A DNA stretch of 64,000 nt, taken from Unio delphinus. Its lineage: Eukaryota; Mollusca; Bivalvia; Unionida; Unionidae. The position numbers and the translations under genes are program-made. This document shows, one piece after another, positions 16,150 through 29,403 of the stretch (within the stretch, counting starts at the first letter, position 1; each line of letters begins with the position of its first letter). The stretch is from contig JAQISU010000132.1 of NCBI GenBank assembly GCA_029339505.1, positions 4,145,501 through 4,209,500 of the forward strand, in the 5' to 3' direction. The notes beneath the pieces were generated by a model. The model did no database searches. It was not told the DNA's origin and was given only the letters and a program-made list of their open reading frames with translations.

Positions 16150-16990
16150 TAACAAACTTTCAGCCGAAATCAAGGAAAAGCTACTGTAAATTTAAAAAAA
16201 ATTATCGAAAGGATATCAGCTACTATATAAATAACTTATGTCTTAGGCATAAATTAGTATTTACTGTTATAGATCAATAAACTTATCCAATCCAAAATTA
16301 GCCAATATCTCTCATTTGTTTGCGTATGTGTCGGGCTGTCTAATATGGATATGTGAGTACACTGCCAGTAACATTCCGTTGTTCAGTAGATTTTACCGAG
16401 GTTTTCACTCCACCATTTATACAGACCGCCATGTATAACCTATCTTGTGCTATATAGTGCCAATAAACTTCAACCCAACAGCATACAAAATAAGTCTAGA
16501 AAATATGCATGGTGCATGTACATTTATAAACACCGTATAATATTGCTTTGCAAACAAAGCGGGAAAGAGTATTCAAACATTTGTCTTAGTTTACCTAGAG
16601 GACGTCAAGTAAGGTCATGGTATGGCCCAACGTCTGTCGTCCGTCGTCCTTCTTGCGGTTTGTCAATAAATCTAGAGGGTTCATTTATGAACAGGACCCG
16701 ATCAATCTTGGTGCATAACTTATTACATCGAGAATATGACGTAGTTGATTATGGATGATGAAAAGAGCATGCTTACGTGTACGTGGCCGAATGTACGAAG
16801 ACCCAGAGGCTTTATTATTAGACGTATTTATGGAATCCCTTAACCGGTTTCTCATTATTCCAAACCGTCCTGCACTTGAACTCAGATATGATCTGAATGC
16901 GTGTCATTACCATAAAACAAATTACTTCAACAGTACTGTAGTTCCAATATCGCTTTATACAGTGACTAGATAGGAATTCCCGTAATTGTA
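16150..16990. repeat. Segmental duplication family B, copy 1
   Basis: Blocks GAAATCAAGGA, GGATATCAGCT, GTCTTAGGCATA, CGTCTGTCGTCCGTCGTCCT and ATAAATCTAGAGGGTT occur here in the same order as at 18,120-19,030. It includes a TATACAGACCGCCATG motif like the tail of a SINE. The match is diverged, with indels. Confidence 0.75.
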
Positions 16991-17369
16991 AAGACGTGCT
17001 CGAGTTTCGGTAGATTGATACGTGTACAATACGTTTACATCGTGAATATGATTATATATTTGTCTAATTGGATTGACAATGAAACAATAAACTAATTAGA
17101 AATAAGTCCCATCTTCCCATGAATATTGGCAATATGACTGATTATTTATGCTGTTAAAATGTTATCTGCAAAATAGATCGACCTGTTAATAGTTCAACAG
17201 TGTGAACAAATGCAACATAAATACGAATCTCCTTAGCAAGACTGATACATGCTTGCTATATTGATCAGGTTGTAATCCCCTACCCCCAATATGAACATAG
17301 GTAATGTGAATGTGTATCTTGCGTATATGTATAAGTATATAAAGATTGAAACTTGCATCAGTTGCAAAA
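16991..17369. other. Host intergenic DNA between duplicated segments
   Basis: AT-rich, with no open frame or element recognised. Confidence 0.5.
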
Positions 17370-18110
17370 AATCCTCAGAATACAACCTTCCAGAAATACA
17401 CACCATATACTTTATAAGCCTTGGCGTCTCTGGGTTAAATCATGTTGCTGCCTGGTATGTTCTGTCCTGCCCTGGCAAATATCATTTATATAAACAAACC
17501 AAACAATCCGTGTAAAGTGTTTCAGAAGCGTGTAACAACATGCTAGGTTACGTACAGGTTACATTACCTGTATGAATCGAGCTAGGTCACAAATACTTTA
17601 CCTTATATGTCTCTTTAGTTCGTGGCCTTTAATGAGTATAAAATGTTGGAATGTATGCACCCTGTAACGTTTGTTCAAACAAATGCAGGTAGTTGATGCG
17701 CATTATTCAGAACTAGAGGGGAAAATGAACAAGGATACAAAGGCCATCACAAAACTATCATTTTGCACTTATGTCACTTAGTTTACTTATATGATTTCAA
17801 TAATTAAAACAACCGTCCTTGCAAACTTGTTCCTCATTTTATTTATTTGACTTGAGTATTCGAAAGCACCCATGTTTGCATTTAAGTTGATTTATTTTTC
17901 TTTATTAATGAAAAACTCTCAATGTTGGCATCCATCCTTTTTAATTTAATTACCTGACGTTAGGAACCCAAGTTCTTGCACCGATGTTTTCTTTCTTTCA
18001 ACTAGACAGTCCTGTACATACAACGAGCTAAAATCCTCATTCTGCCCATTTTTATTCTCCCCTTCCGATCAATCGATCAACTAACATGCTATTGCCGCTG
18101 TTTATATTAT
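17370..18110. repeat. Segmental duplication family A, copy 2
   Basis: It shares ACACACCATATACT, TAAGCCTTGGC, TACGTACAGGTTACATTACC and GCGCATTATTCAGAA in order with copy 3 at 20,055-21,000 and, from the ACATTACCTG block on, with copy 1. Confidence 0.75.
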
Positions 18111-18119
18111 TAAATTAAA

Positions 18120-19030
18120 GTCAAATAAACGTCCAGTCGAAATCAAGGAATAGCTACTGTTGAATTCTAAAAGTCTAGAAGGGATATCAGCTTGTGTATA
18201 AAACATCAGTGTCTTAGGCATACATAAATATTCCTCCACTCTTTATACAGGCCGCCATGCTTAACCAGTCTTGGTTAAGCTGGTACATTTGGTACATTTC
18301 AAACCAGTATCAGTCAAAATTAGTCTAAAATATATGCAAAGCGCATGTACACCTAAAACACAGTATATAATTACTTTGCAAACTAAGCGGGAAAGAGTAT
18401 TCACGTATTTGTCTTAGTTTACCTATTGGAAGTCAACTCAGTTCTTGGTAGGGGCCCCGATTGGCTGAGTGTTCTAAAGCGCTCTCCGTTACGAATCATT
18501 GCCTTCTCATCTCTGTTTGCGTGGTTCCAGTCTACGATTCGGCCAGTGTGGGTATTTAAGAAAGCTTGCCCGTAGCTTCTCTTTGGTCGGTGGTTCTTTT
18601 TGAGGGTTCGTCCTCCACAATTAATACTGACCGCCATCTATATCATATCGTGTGCTGAAAAATGGCGTTATACCCTACAACAGTCAAGACAATGTATTGT
18701 ATGGCCGTGCGTCTGTCGTCCGTCGTCCTTATTGCGGTTTGTCAATAAATCTAGAGGGTTAATTTATGAACAGGACCCGATCAATATTGGTGCATAACTT
18801 ATTTTGTGCTCCCTTTCCCAAAACAAGTTTAATTCCTTAAAAATATTGTTTTTATCTCAACAAATGAATACACCTGGGTGCTTATCACACACCGTCCTAC
18901 ACTCAAGTTTTTCTGAGCTAAAATATGCTGTGCATGTGTGTCATTACCGTAAAACAAATTACTTAGACAGTACTGTAATTCCTTCACTTTATACAGTGAC
19001 TAGATTGGAATTCCCGTAATTGTATACACG
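18120..19030. repeat. Segmental duplication family B, copy 2, carrying a SINE-like insertion
   Basis: This copy matches 16,150-16,990 on both sides of a roughly 200-bp tRNA-like insertion near 18,445-18,650. The insertion therefore arose after, or differs between, the two copies. Confidence 0.7.
18445..18650 (+). mobile_element. tRNA-derived SINE-like element
   Basis: The head begins GGGGCCCCGATTGGCTGAGT, with an A-box-like TGGCTGAGTG and a B-box-like GGTTCCAGTCT about 70 bp later. This is the internal RNA polymerase III promoter layout of a tRNA-Leu/Ser-like sequence. A non-tRNA body follows, with CGTCCTCCACAATTAATACT and TGACCGCCA. A functional tRNA is unlikely, because the acceptor ends do not pair and the body continues. 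I recall similar tails in molluscan SINEs, unverified. Confidence 0.6.
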
Positions 19031-20054
19031 TACATCAGTTTTGTTAGATCGATACATGCCGAATACGTTGATTAAAGATAATGGCTATAAACAAAGACAA
19101 TATAAATGTGTATTTGTGCAATTTTATAATTATATCGTGAAGACCGATACGTAAAAATATATAAATATCTCAAAATCCAACCTTCCTTAATTTGCACCAT
19201 GTATTTCTTCTACGCTGCCTGTGCAAATTCACATGTTTCTATAAACAAACCAACCAAACACAGCAGATAATATATTAAGCATACAGCAATGCGCTAGGTC
19301 TTGAATAGGTTACATGACCCGACTAAATTATTTTTCTCCTGTAATATGTATACCTCTTTCATGTGGTTTGTTCAAGCAAATATAGGCAGACAATGTATGG
19401 GAAATAGGTTAAGGGGAAGAGTGAATAACGGCCAAATTGTCACAGGAAAACTCCAAACTCCATACCTGTGTTTCAGTTATTTCCTTGAACTCAGTAACCC
19501 CAGTACTATTTTTTCTTTCCGTCTGTCCATCAGATGCAAGTAGTATGGGTCAAAATCAGTTTTCTCCCTTTTCCTTCCTTCCTTTTTCTCTCAAAACCTT
19601 CACCGTCATAAACAACAACAACTCTTACTGATACTACTCCCGATAATGCTATGCCTGTAATGAAATCACTCAAATATCGACGATTATAACAAGAATTAAA
19701 TCAATAAAGTTATTAATACTCCGTTGTGTTTACAAGACTGTACATATAGGTCATAAATTCTACTACCATATAATATTTTAAATCTGCATGAAACACTCAA
19801 TACCTGCCGGCTATTTACTTTATTCATCAGTAAGCAACACCAATACATCTATATGTGGGATTTTGTCCGTAGCAAATTTAGCATTGATAATTGTCGTTTA
19901 ACACGATTCACATACTTGATCAATAGAGTAAACACAGAAACCCTGATTCAGCTTGTTCATTGAATACAGTATCGTGGTATACCAGTAATAAATTTTATCT
20001 GAGGTTCTATGGTCTCTTTCTACTTGCGAGATAAATACTGTATCATGTATCTTC
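19031..20054. other. Host intergenic DNA, nothing recognised
   Basis: AT-rich. A T/C-rich patch lies near 19,555-19,600. Short open frames show no recognisable motif. Confidence 0.5.
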
Positions 20055-21000
20055 TAACTTCCTGAATTACACACCATATACTAATATAAGCCTTGGCTTC
20101 ACTGGGCTAAGTCCTCTTGCTGCCTAGTGTGTCATGTCGTTCCCCGGCAAATATCATTGCTATATACAAACAAACCAATCCGTGTAAAGTATTTCAGAAG
20201 CGTATAACAACCGGCTTGGTTACGTACAGGTTACATTACCTGTTTGATTTGAGCTATTTTGCACAATGTTACCTTACATGTCTCCATGATGCAAACTATT
20301 GCTTCGTGGCCTTTTATGGGTATCAAATACTGCATTTTATGTACCCCGTTCATTAGTTTGTTCAAGCAAATGCAGGGGGTTAATGCGCATTATTCAGAAT
20401 TGAAGGTTAAAGTGAACAATTATCTAAATATCATCACAAAACTATAATTTTGTACTTATATCTGTTAGTTTACTTATTTGATTTAAATATTTAAAAACAC
20501 CAGTATTTGCAATCTTGTTTAGATTTTTGTTTGACTTTAGTATTCCCAAACTCCCATGCGTTCATAAATATCTTTAAGTTTATTTAATTGACTTTAGTAA
20601 TGCAAACCACCGAAGGGATGCATCCATTGTTTTTAATTTATTTATCTGACGCCATGAACCCAAGCTATTGCACTGATATTTACTTTCTCTCTACTTAACA
20701 ATCTAGTAAATACAATCAATACGAGCGCAAATCCTCATTTTGCCCGTTTTTCTTTTCCGACCAAACAATTCATAACCATTCTATTGTAGCCTTTTCCATT
20801 ACAAAGTTAAAGTGACCTTTTGGTGTATTATCAAAAAGTAACCACATTTACTAATGGTCAGTTTGCTTTTTGTTCTCGTGGCAATGAGAGCATTGAGGAC
20901 TGAAAACTTTACGGACAGCATCATGGTGCTGATATGTAGCGATTATCATGGCGGTTTTGGTTATAATGGCCATGCATACAATTATAAAAACATGCATTCA
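20055..21000. repeat. Segmental duplication family A, copy 3
   Basis: The longest copy of family A. Its left half pairs with 17,370-17,700 and its right end (ACTTTACGGACAGCATCATG and the following 80 bp) pairs with 14,770-14,870. Confidence 0.75.
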
Positions 21001-21263
21001 AGATTTGTTTGTTTAAACATGTACTTTCTTATCAAGCGACTCGGGCGTTTGGCCGTCTGGTGTTCATTCGGAAACGACACAATCACCCGTCAGCAGCCTA
21101 TGTGGCCAAGCAGCATTATCTACGGACATCACTGCTTGCTTCACATGGAGAGGGGCCTATTAAAAGTGACCTAAGCAAAGCTCGTCTCCATACTCCCATT
21201 TGGCTTGCAGCAGCCCACGGGCATCTTCCAAACAAGGCATGCCCCACCTACATCACATCGTGG

Positions 21264-22190
21264 GTAAATACAAAAACTGGCATGTTGGAACATCAGAACA
21301 ACGCTAGACTCAACAGATAGTAACAGACCTGAAAGACGCTCTGCATCAATCGCACACGAACTCTTTCGCCTTGGTATTGACATTGTTGTACTTTGCGAAG
21401 TCCACCTGTCAGAGAAAACTTGGCGCTAAATACAGGTCAGGAAAAACAATGACTGACAAACGCCTTTCACGAGTAGGTTTCATGATCACGGACTCAGTCG
21501 ACACCAAGTTAACAAACCTTTCGACTTGTCAGACAAACCGCATCACATCCATGCATCTCCCATTATTGAACTAACAGCATGCCACACTCTTTAGTGTACA
21601 TGCTCCAACACTCCAGGCGGATACTTTTGAAAGGGATACATTATACGCTGACCTGCGTAGACTTCTCAAAAGCGTCTCAGGGAGAGACAAAATAATCATC
21701 CTCGGAGATTTCAATGCTACAGTAGGCATAGAATCAGACATCTGGAAAGCTTTTCTTGGTAAATATGGGGTGGGTGGATGCAATGACAAGGGTGCATGCT
21801 TCTTTACGTATTATACAGCTTACCATCACAATCACCGTATATCTGCAGGAAGATAGCCTGAAAACTACCTGGATGCACTCTAGATAAAAACAATGGCACC
21901 TAATATATTACATTATAGTACGATAAAGGGACTTAAAAGATATCCTTCATACCAGAGTGATATCCGGTGCAGAGTACCACACAGATCATCGTCTTGTCAG
22001 ATGCAAACTCTACTTCCACTTCAAGCCCAGGTCCAGAAAACAATGATGTATCCATAGAAGAAAACTCCAGATCACAAACCTTTTTGAGTGCTGACGTCAA
22101 TGCAGATTTTCAAGAGAGCCTGCATTATAGACTTGAAGAACCAAATGTTGCAACTGATACCGTACAATGGACAACATCAATTTAAAGGTA
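21264..22190 (+). pseudogene. Decayed non-LTR retrotransposon AP-endonuclease (RTE/CR1-like)
   Basis: Reading across frames gives recognisable endonuclease blocks in order. RPERRSASIAHEL and IDIVVLCEVHLSE lie near 21,330-21,415, GVGFMITDSVDTKL near 21,470-21,515, VHAPTLQADTFERD near 21,598-21,635, and ILGDFNATVG near 21,700-21,727. LGDFNA is the catalytic core motif of apurinic-type endonucleases of non-LTR elements. At least three frame changes and several stops break it, and the reverse transcriptase part is not found downstream. It resembles the elements often annotated as craniofacial development protein 2-like in invertebrates. It is dead and old. Confidence 0.8.
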
Positions 22191-23108
22191 AGATTAGACT
22201 TGTAAAGAAGTGTTAACGATGTATGAGACAGGGTCAAAGCGTCTGAGGTTTATTTTTTTTAGTTGCTGTTGTTATGTCGACGACGGGGACGTGTACACGA
22301 CAGGTCCTCCGTCTTGGCACCAGTCGTGAAACAAATGGGTACGAAATCGCAAATATTCTGGAGTTGTTGGTTTTAAATCCACGAGTAAATAGTTGCATCA
22401 TCGTACGCATGAGTCAACCAAGGTGTTCATAAGTGTTTGGCTAAGACTTGCTCTTGCAATTTATCTCTAGGGTTTTTAAACAAGTCAACGTAATGAGTAT
22501 TTAGATTAATGGTGCGAAGCGCTTTACTTTGTTGATTGGACGTTCGATTTTAGGATCACAACGCTTGAGATTAATGGTCTGCATCTTTAGTCCAGACCTC
22601 AAATCCCCAACTTTTCCAGTCACGTACATCTGTTCGTAATTACGTTTCTCTTGGTTTTGATTTTTTATAATAAGGACCTACACTCACACAGGTACATCAT
22701 GGGGTTAAAAAGGAATTTTTAGTTTTAATTTATTTTGGCAAACTGAATACTATCTCTTTTCGACAGAATTGAGCTGCCCTGAAAAAAACCATTGGGTGTT
22801 TTGTTTTCTTAATATTAAAAAAAAACTTTATTAATGGGACGAAACCAACTTTAACTGTCTTAAGCCTCTGCCACGGCCAAGGCCTACTTCAGGACTGGTT
22901 ACCATCGACGACTTGGTAGATATCACAAGTGTTGGGATCTCAGGAGGAGAAATAATGTTGGGCTGCTTTGTTCTGGAAGTTTTTTCTCTTTGGTCGTGTT
23001 AAAGAAGTCTGATACATTTGGTTCAGACTCCTTAACTCACCCAAAGTGTATCATAGTACCGTTACCGTTTGACTTCCACTCTCCTCCTTTTCTCATAAAC
23101 ATTGTTTT
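22191..23108. other. Host intergenic DNA, nothing recognised
   Basis: No open frame above about 60 codons with recognisable content. GC content is slightly higher around 22,270-22,340. Confidence 0.5.
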
Positions 23109-23462
23109 TCATACTGATTCTTCTTCTTGCTGTCGTTTCCTTCTTGCTTCCTCTTCATCGTGCTGTTGATGTTCATGGAGAAAATCTATTACTGCATTTT
23201 TCTGTTGCTGTAAATATTTCTCCAGGTCTTCTTTCTGTCTTCTTTTAAAATTCTCGACGTGTGGTAAAGATGAAAAAGGTGGCGAATGTACTGGTTCTGG
23301 AATAAATTCTTGCGAAAAACATAAAAGCTCCACTTAATCCAAATTAAAATTTGTCTCTTCTGGAAGTAAACTTGTGTTGACTTTAGTAGCTATTGCTATA
23401 TCATTGCTTCTCGTTTCCACGGCCGGTGCACCCATATTCATTATGTTCTTAGTTTCCGTCAT
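23109..23462 (-). pseudogene. 118-codon reading frame with one internal stop, unknown
   Basis: From an ATG at 23462 the minus frame runs to a TAA at 23334-23336, then continues in the same frame to 23109. The first part (42 codons) is Thr/Asn/Ala-rich. The second (about 74 codons) has a Pro-rich start (PEPVHSPPF) and a strongly charged Gln/Lys/Glu helix ending in RRKRQQEEES. A Gln/Glu-rich coiled coil of this kind occurs at the start of some retroelement gag proteins, but I do not recognise it. A TTTAAATA-like box lies about 55 bp upstream. It could be a broken gene start or an exon remnant. Confidence 0.4.
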
Positions 23463-24009
23463 GATTGAAAACTGTCTCATCGAAAAACGGCGCACAGACG
23501 AAAGCACACCTATTTAAAGAATGTGACAGCATATATCACTCTCTTTGGATTGGAAGACAGGCTCGGCACTGTGACTGAAATTTTTAACGCGTGATTGGAT
23601 TGGTGAAAGAACTCAATCCGTTTCTATCCGCTCTTCCACTGTAATAACCGCAGTACACTGCATTGCGTCACCTGTTCTCGTCACAAGATGTGGATTAACG
23701 TAGCATCGTCTACCCTCATTTCTTCAATGCTCTTACACCCGGACTATCCCATGTATGTCAGATCATCATGGACAATCACTTGCATGCCTGATACAGCCCT
23801 TTGGAAAAGAAGGATATATCTACGGTCCAGAAGCTAGACGAAGTGTAAGGATGAGAAGACATTGACATATTTCAAAGCTTGACAAAAAAGGACAAAATGA
23901 TGTTAATTAAATCAAATTCGAAAACTATAAAGCTTTCTTTGAAATTAGCTTTAGCTAGAGTTCGTGTAAGATGAAATTATATTTTAAAATGCAAACATCT
24001 GGTCGCCTT
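23463..24009. other. Host intergenic DNA before the minisatellite
   Basis: No gene or repeat recognised. Confidence 0.5.
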
Positions 24010-27000
24010 GTTTGTATGGTTTAAATATGTATTGTGTAGGTAAGTTTGTATGGTTTAAATATGTATTGTGTAGGTAAGTTTGTATGGTTTAAATATGTAT
24101 TGAGTAGGTTAGTTTGTATGGTTTAAATATGTATTGAGTACGTAAGTTTGTATGGTTTAAATATGTATTGAGTACGTAAGTTTGTATGGTTTAAATATTT
24201 ATTATGTAGGTACGTTTGTATGGTTTAAATATGTATTGAGTATGTAAGTTTGTATGGTTTAAACATGTATTGTGTAGGTATGTTTGTATGGCTTAAATAT
24301 GTATTGTGTAGGTACGTTTGTATGGTTTAAATATGTATTGAGTAGGTAAGTTTGTATGGTTTAAATATGTATTGTGTAGGTAAGTTTGTATGGTTTAAAT
24401 ATTTATTGAGTAGGTAAGTTTGTATGGTTTAAATATGTATTGAGCAGGTAAGTTTGTATGGTTTAAATATGTATTGTGTAGGTAGGTTTGTATGATTTAA
24501 ATATGTGTTGTGTAGGTAAGTTTGTATTCTTTAAATATGTATTGTGTAGGTAGGTTTGTATGGTTTAAATCTGTATTGTGTAGGTAAGTTTGTATTGTTT
24601 AAATATGTATTGTGTAGGTAGGTTTGTATGGTTTAAATATGTATTGTGTAGGTACGTTTGTATGGTTTAAATATGTATTGAGTTTTAAATATGTATTGTG
24701 TAGGTAAGTTTGTATGGTTTAAATCTGTATTGTGTAGGTAAGTTTGTATTGTTTAAATATGTATTGTGTAGGTAGGTTTGTATGGTTTAAATATGTATTG
24801 TGTAGGTAGGTTTGTATGGTTTAAATCTGTATTGTGTAGGTAAGTTTGTATCGTTTAAATATGTATTGTGTAGGTAGGTTTGTATGGTTTAAATATGTAT
24901 TGTGTAGGTACGTTTGTATGGTTTAAATATGTATTGAGTTTTAAATATGTATTGTGTAGGTAAGTTTGTATGGTTTAAATATGTGTTGTGTAGGTAAGTT
25001 TGTATGGTTTAAATATGTATTGTGTAGGTACGTTTGTATGGTTTAAATATGTATTGAGTTTTAAATATGTATTGTGTAGGTAAGTTTGTATGGTTTCAAT
25101 ATGTATTGTGTAGTTAGGTTTGTATGGTTTAAATATGTATTGTGTAGGTACGTTTGTATGGTTTTAATATGTATTGAGTTTTAAATATGTATTGCGTAGG
25201 TAAGTTTGTATGGTTTAAATCTGTATTGTGTAGGTAAGTTTGTATTGTTTAAATATGTATTGAGTTTTAAATATGTATTGTGTAGGTAAGTTTGTATTGT
25301 TTAAATATGTATTGAGTTTTAAATATGTATTGTGTAGGTAAGTTTGTATTGTTTAAATATGTATTGTGTAGGCAGGTTTGTATGGTTTAAATATGTATTG
25401 TGTAGGTACGTTTGTATGGTTTAAATATGTATTGAGTTTTAAATATGTATTGTGTAGGTAAGTTTGTATGGTTTAAATCTGTATTGTGTAGGTAAGTTTG
25501 TATTGTTTAAATATGTATTGTGTAGGTAGGTTTGTATGGTTTAAATATGTATTGTGTAGGTAGGTTTGTATGGTTTAAATCTGTATTGTGTAGGTAAGTT
25601 TGTATTGTTTAAATATGTATTGTGTAGGTAGGTTTGTATGGTTTAAATATGTATTGTGTAGGTACGTTTGTATGGTTTAAATATGTATTGAGTTTTAAAT
25701 ATGTATTGTGTAGGTAAGTTTGTATGGTTTAAATATGTGTTGTGTAGGTAAGTTTGTATGGTTTAAATATGTATTGAGTTTTAAATATGTATTGTGTAGG
25801 TAAGTTTGTATGGTTTAAATATGTGTTGAGTAGGTAAGTTTGTATGGTTTAAATATGTATTGAGTTTTAAATATGTATTGTGTAGGTAAGTTTGTATGGT
25901 TTAAATATGTATTGTGTAGGTAGGTTTGTATGATTTAAATATGTGTTGTGTAGGTAAGTTTGTATTGTTTAAATATGTATTGAGTAGGTAAGTTTGTATG
26001 GTTTAAATATGTATTGAGTTTTAAATATGTATTGTGTAGGTAAGTTTGTATGGTTTAAATATGTATTGAGCAGGTAAGTTTGTATGGTTTAAATATGTAT
26101 TGTGTAGGTAGGTTTGTATGGTTTAAATCTGTATTGTGTAGGTAAGTTTGTATGGTTTAAATATGTATTGAGTTTTAAATATGTATTGTGTAGGTAAGTT
26201 TGTATGGTTTAAATATGTGTTGTGTAGGTAAGTTTGTATGGTTTAAATATGTATTGAGTTTTAAATATGTATTGTGTAGGTAAGTTTGTATGGTTTAAAT
26301 ATGTATTGTGTAGGTAGGTTTGTACGATTTAAATATGTGTTGTGTAGGTAGGTTTGTATTGTTTAAATATGTATTGTGTAGGTAAGTTTGTATGGTTTAA
26401 ATATGTATTGAGTTTTAAATATGTATTGTGTAGGTAAGTTTGTATGGTTTAAATATGTATTGAGCAGGTAAGTTTGTATGGTTTAAATATGTATTGTGTA
26501 GGTAGGTTTGTATGGTTTAAATCTGTATTGTGTAGGTAAGTTTGTATGGTTTAAATATGTATTGAGTTTTAAATATGTATTGTGTAGGTAAGTTTGTATG
26601 GTTTAAATATGTATTGTGTAGGTAAGTTTGTATGGTTTAAATATGTATTGTGTAGGTAAGTTTGTATGGTTTAAATATTTATTGAGTAGGTAAGTTTGTA
26701 TGGTTTAAATATGTATTGAGCAGGTAAGTTTGTATGGTTTAAATATGTATTGTGTAGGTAGGTTTGTATGGTTTAAATCTGTATTGTGTAGGTAAGTTTG
26801 TATGGTGTAAATATGTATTGAGTTTTAAATATGTATTGTGTAGGTAAGTTTGTATGGTTTAAATATGTATTGAGCAGGTAAGTTTTTATGGTTTAAATAT
26901 GTATTGTGTAGGTAGGTTTGTATGGTTTAAATCTGTATTGTGTAGGTAAGTTTGTATGGTTTAAATATGTATTGAGTTTTAAATATGTATTGTGTAGGTA

Positions 27001-29403
27001 AGTTTGTATGGTTTAAATATGTATTGTGTAGGTAAGTTTGTATGGTTTAAATATGTATTGTGTAGGTAAGTTTGTATGGTTTAAATATGTATTGAGTAGG
27101 TAAGTTTGTATGGTTTAAATATGTATTGTGTAGGTAAGTTTGTATGGTTTAAATATGTATTGAGTACGTAAGTTTGTATGGTTTAAATATGTATTGAGTT
27201 TTAAATATGTATTGTGTAGGTAAGTTTGTATGGTTTAAATATGTATTGTGTAGGTAAGTTTGTATGGTTTAAATATGTATTGTGTAGGTAAGTTTGTATG
27301 GTTTAAATATGTATTGAGTTTTAAATATGTATTGTGTAGGTAAGTTTGTATGGTTTAAATATGTATTGTGTAGGTAAGTTTGTATGGCTTAAATATGTAT
27401 TGTGTAGGTAAGTTTGTATGGCTTAAATATGTATTGTGTAGGTAAGTTTGTATGGTTTAAATATGTATTGTGTAGGTAAGTTTGTATGGTTTAAATATGT
27501 ATTGTGTAGGTAAGTTTGTATGGTTTAAATATGTATTGTGTAGGTACGTTTGTATGGTTTAAATATGTATTGAGTAGGTAAGTTTGTATGGTTTAAATAT
27601 GTATTGTGTAGGTACGTTTGTATGGTTTAAATATGTATTGTGTAGGTACGTTTGTATGGTTTAAATATGTATTGAGTTTTAAATATGTATTGTGTAGGTA
27701 AGTTTGTATGGTTTAAATATGTATTGTGTAGGTAGGTTTGTATGGTTTAAATATGTATTGAGTTTTAAATCTGTATTGTGTAGGTAAGTTTGTATGGTTT
27801 AAATATGTATTGAGTTTTAAATATGTATTGTGTAGGTAAGTTTGTATGGTTTAAATATGTATTGTGTAGGTAGGTTTGTATGGTTTAAATATGTATTGTG
27901 TAGGTACGTTTGTATGGTTTAAATATGTATTGTGTAGGTACGTTTGTATGGCTTAAATATGTATTGTGTAGGTAAGTTTGTATGGTTTAAATATGTATTG
28001 TGTAGGTACGTTTGTATGGTTTAAATATGTATTGTGTAGGTACGTTTGTATGGTTTAAATATGTATTGTGTAGGTACGTTTGTATGGTTTAAATATGTAT
28101 TGTGTAGGTACGTTTGTATGGTTTGAATATGTATTGTGTAGGTAAGTTTGTATGGTTTAAATATGTATTGTGTAGGTAAGTTTGTATGGTTTAAATATGT
28201 ATTGTGTAGGTATGTTTGTATGGTTTAAATATGTATTGTGTAGGTACGTTTGTATTGTTTAAATATGTATTGTGTAGGTAAGTTTGTATGGTTTAAATAT
28301 GTATTGTGTAGGTAAGTTTGTATGGTTTAAATCTGTATTGTGTAGGTAAGTTTGTATGGTTTAAATATGTATTGTGTAGGTACGTTTGTATGGTTTAAAT
28401 ATGTATTGTGTAGGTAAGTTTGTATGGTTTAAATATGTATTGTGTAGGTAAGTTTGTATGGTTTAAATATGTATTGAGTAGGTATGCTTGTATGGTTTAA
28501 ATATGTATTGTGTAGGTAGGTTTGTATGGTTTAAATATGTATTGTGTAGGTAAGTTTGTATGGTTTAAATCTGTATTGTGTAGGTAAGTTTGTATGGTTT
28601 AAATATGTATTGTGTAGGTAAGTTTGTATGGTTTAAATATGTATTGTGTAGGTACGTTTGTATGGTTTAAATATGTATTGTGTAGGTAAGTTTGTATGGT
28701 TTAAATATGTATTGTGTAGGTAAGTTTGTATGGTTTAAATATGTATTGTGTAGGTACGTTTGTATGGTTTAAATATGTATTGTGTAGGTAAGTTTGTATG
28801 GTTTAAATATGTATTGTGTAGGTAAGTTTGTATGGTTTAAATATGTATTGAGCAGGTAAGTTTGTATGGTTTAAATATGTATTGTGTAGGTAAGTTTGTA
28901 TGGTTTAAATATGTATTGTGTAGGTACGTTTGTATGGTTTAAATATGTATTGTGTAGGTACGTTTGTATGGTTTAAATATGTATTGTGTAGGTACGTTTG
29001 TATGGTTTAAATATGTATTGTGTAGGTAAGTTTGTATGGTTTAAATATGTATTGAGTAGGTATGCTTGTATGGTTTAAATATGTATTGAGTAGGTAAGTT
29101 TGTCTGGTTTAAATATGTATTGTGTAGGTAAGTTTGTATGGTTTAAATATGTATTGTGTAGGTAGGTTTGTATGGTTTAAATATGTATTGTGTAGGTACG
29201 TTTGTATGGTTTAAATATGTATTGAGTAGGTAAGTTTGTATGGTTTAAATATGTAATGTGTAGGTAAGTTTGTATGGTTTAAATATGTATTGTGTAGGTA
29301 GGTTTGTATGGTTTAAATATGTATTGTGTAGGTTAGTTTTTATGGTTTAAATATGTATTGTGTAGGTAAGTTTGTATGGTGGTTTAAATATGTATTGTGT
29401 AGG
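24010..29403. repeat. 34-bp minisatellite array, about 5.4 kb
   Basis: The unit contains GTTTGTATGGTTTAAATATG followed by TATTGTGTAGGTAA and has a 34-bp period, with roughly 150-160 copies. Common variants are GAGTAGG for GTGTAGG, AAATCTG for AAATATG, and AAG/AGG/ACG before TTTG. A hybrid junction, TATTGAGTTTTAAATATG, produced by loss of half a unit, occurs about 22 times, only between about 24,670 and 27,830. It contains no long frame. Confidence 0.97.

Noticed and set aside
18445..18530. Functional tRNA gene
   Set aside because: A- and B-box-like motifs are present, but the ends do not form an acceptor stem and the sequence continues into a SINE-like body.
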